From Alphaproteobacteria bacterium (GTDB lineage: Bacteria > Pseudomonadota > Alphaproteobacteria > Puniceispirillales > Puniceispirillaceae): 12,542 nucleotides of DNA. A program made the position numbers and the translations under genes. Where the stretch lies: positions 1-12,542 of the forward strand of contig WTHW01000218.1 of assembly GCA_011526395.1 (NCBI GenBank), read 5' to 3'. The notes beneath the pieces were generated by a model. It did not search any database, was not told where the DNA came from, and saw nothing but the letters and a program-made list of their open reading frames with translations. Numbering within the stretch: position 1 is the stretch's first letter; each line of letters starts with the position of its first letter. Positions 12,519 to 12,542 of this stretch are shown one piece after another.

Positions 12519-12536
12519 CTGTCACAAAACTGTAAT
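12519..12536 (+). promoter_or_regulatory. Pho box (PhoB-binding site) for a gene beyond the right edge
   Basis: CTGTCAC, then AAAA, then CTGTAAT reproduces the 7-4-7 PhoB box (consensus CTGTCAT-N4-CTGTCAT) with 12 of 14 half-site bases matching. The two half-sites repeat every 11 bases, as for tandem PhoB binding. A weaker third copy (GTGAAAC, 12508-12514) lies one period upstream. The orientation and position, 140 bases after arsC and six bases from the window edge, suggest it drives a plus-strand phosphate-starvation gene lying just outside. Confidence 0.65.
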
Positions 12537-12542
12537 AGTTAG

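Noticed and set aside
1..12542. CRISPR array, tRNA or rRNA, insertion sequence, phage or defence system
   Set aside because: No regularly spaced repeats, cloverleaf-like segments, transposase or integrase motifs, terminal inverted repeats or defence-gene domains were seen on either strand.

Overview
This 12.5 kb window looks like ordinary chromosomal DNA from an AT-leaning alphaproteobacterium, probably a marine, free-living one. Basis (inference, no search was run): the protein families (EamA exporter, TIGR03643/DUF2805 protein, PQQ-type sugar dehydrogenase, ArpA-like dioxygenase, DUF2306, a very short DUF6552-like membrane protein), dense packing with many short or overlapping junctions, and frequent strand switching. 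A SAR116-like or related lineage would fit, but the sequence does not settle this. No rRNA, tRNA, CRISPR array, transposase, integrase or phage gene was seen, and no intergenic stretch exceeds about 165 bases.

Layout. The left end holds the 3' end of an unidentified gene (+) and an EamA-family transporter (253-1188, +). Facing it on the minus strand is a translationally coupled pair: a small secreted four-cysteine protein followed by a DUF2805 protein (1195-1835). Divergent from that pair is a two-gene plus-strand unit: a secreted thioredoxin-fold protein without a CxxC motif, then a dimeric alpha/beta-barrel protein (1965-2817). A four-gene minus-strand run follows (7465 down to 2827): exported PQQ-type sugar dehydrogenase, SLC13 transporter with two RCK_C domains, membrane-anchored metallophosphoesterase, and a PKHX-type 2OG-Fe(II) oxygenase. 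A candidate promoter sits just before the SLC13 gene, so the last three genes may form their own operon.

Next come an exported histidine phosphatase (7550-8053, +), a Tat-exported FecR-like protein (8146-8811, +), and a convergent secreted DUF2141 protein (8818-9258, -). A plus-strand operon then carries a DUF2306 membrane protein, a cytochrome b561-like protein and a VOC protein (9283-10602). An ArpA-like 2OG-Fe(II) dioxygenase (10652-11488, -) is divergent from a tiny three-helix membrane protein (11573-11800, +). A thioredoxin-type arsenate reductase arsC (11893-12378, +) ends the coding part.

The last 160 bases are the most information-rich non-coding stretch. They hold nested inverted repeats, a 16-base palindrome and a near-consensus Pho box pointing off the right edge. 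This suggests a phosphate-starvation-regulated gene, such as a phosphate transporter, begins just outside the window. That would place arsenate reduction next to phosphate acquisition, which makes sense because arsenate enters cells through phosphate transporters.

I found no convincing wholly new multi-gene system. The points most worth a second look are the Pho-regulated right edge, the DUF2306/b561/VOC operon whose b561 lacks a usual heme-ligand histidine, and an SLC13 transporter whose second substrate-site motifs are degenerate.
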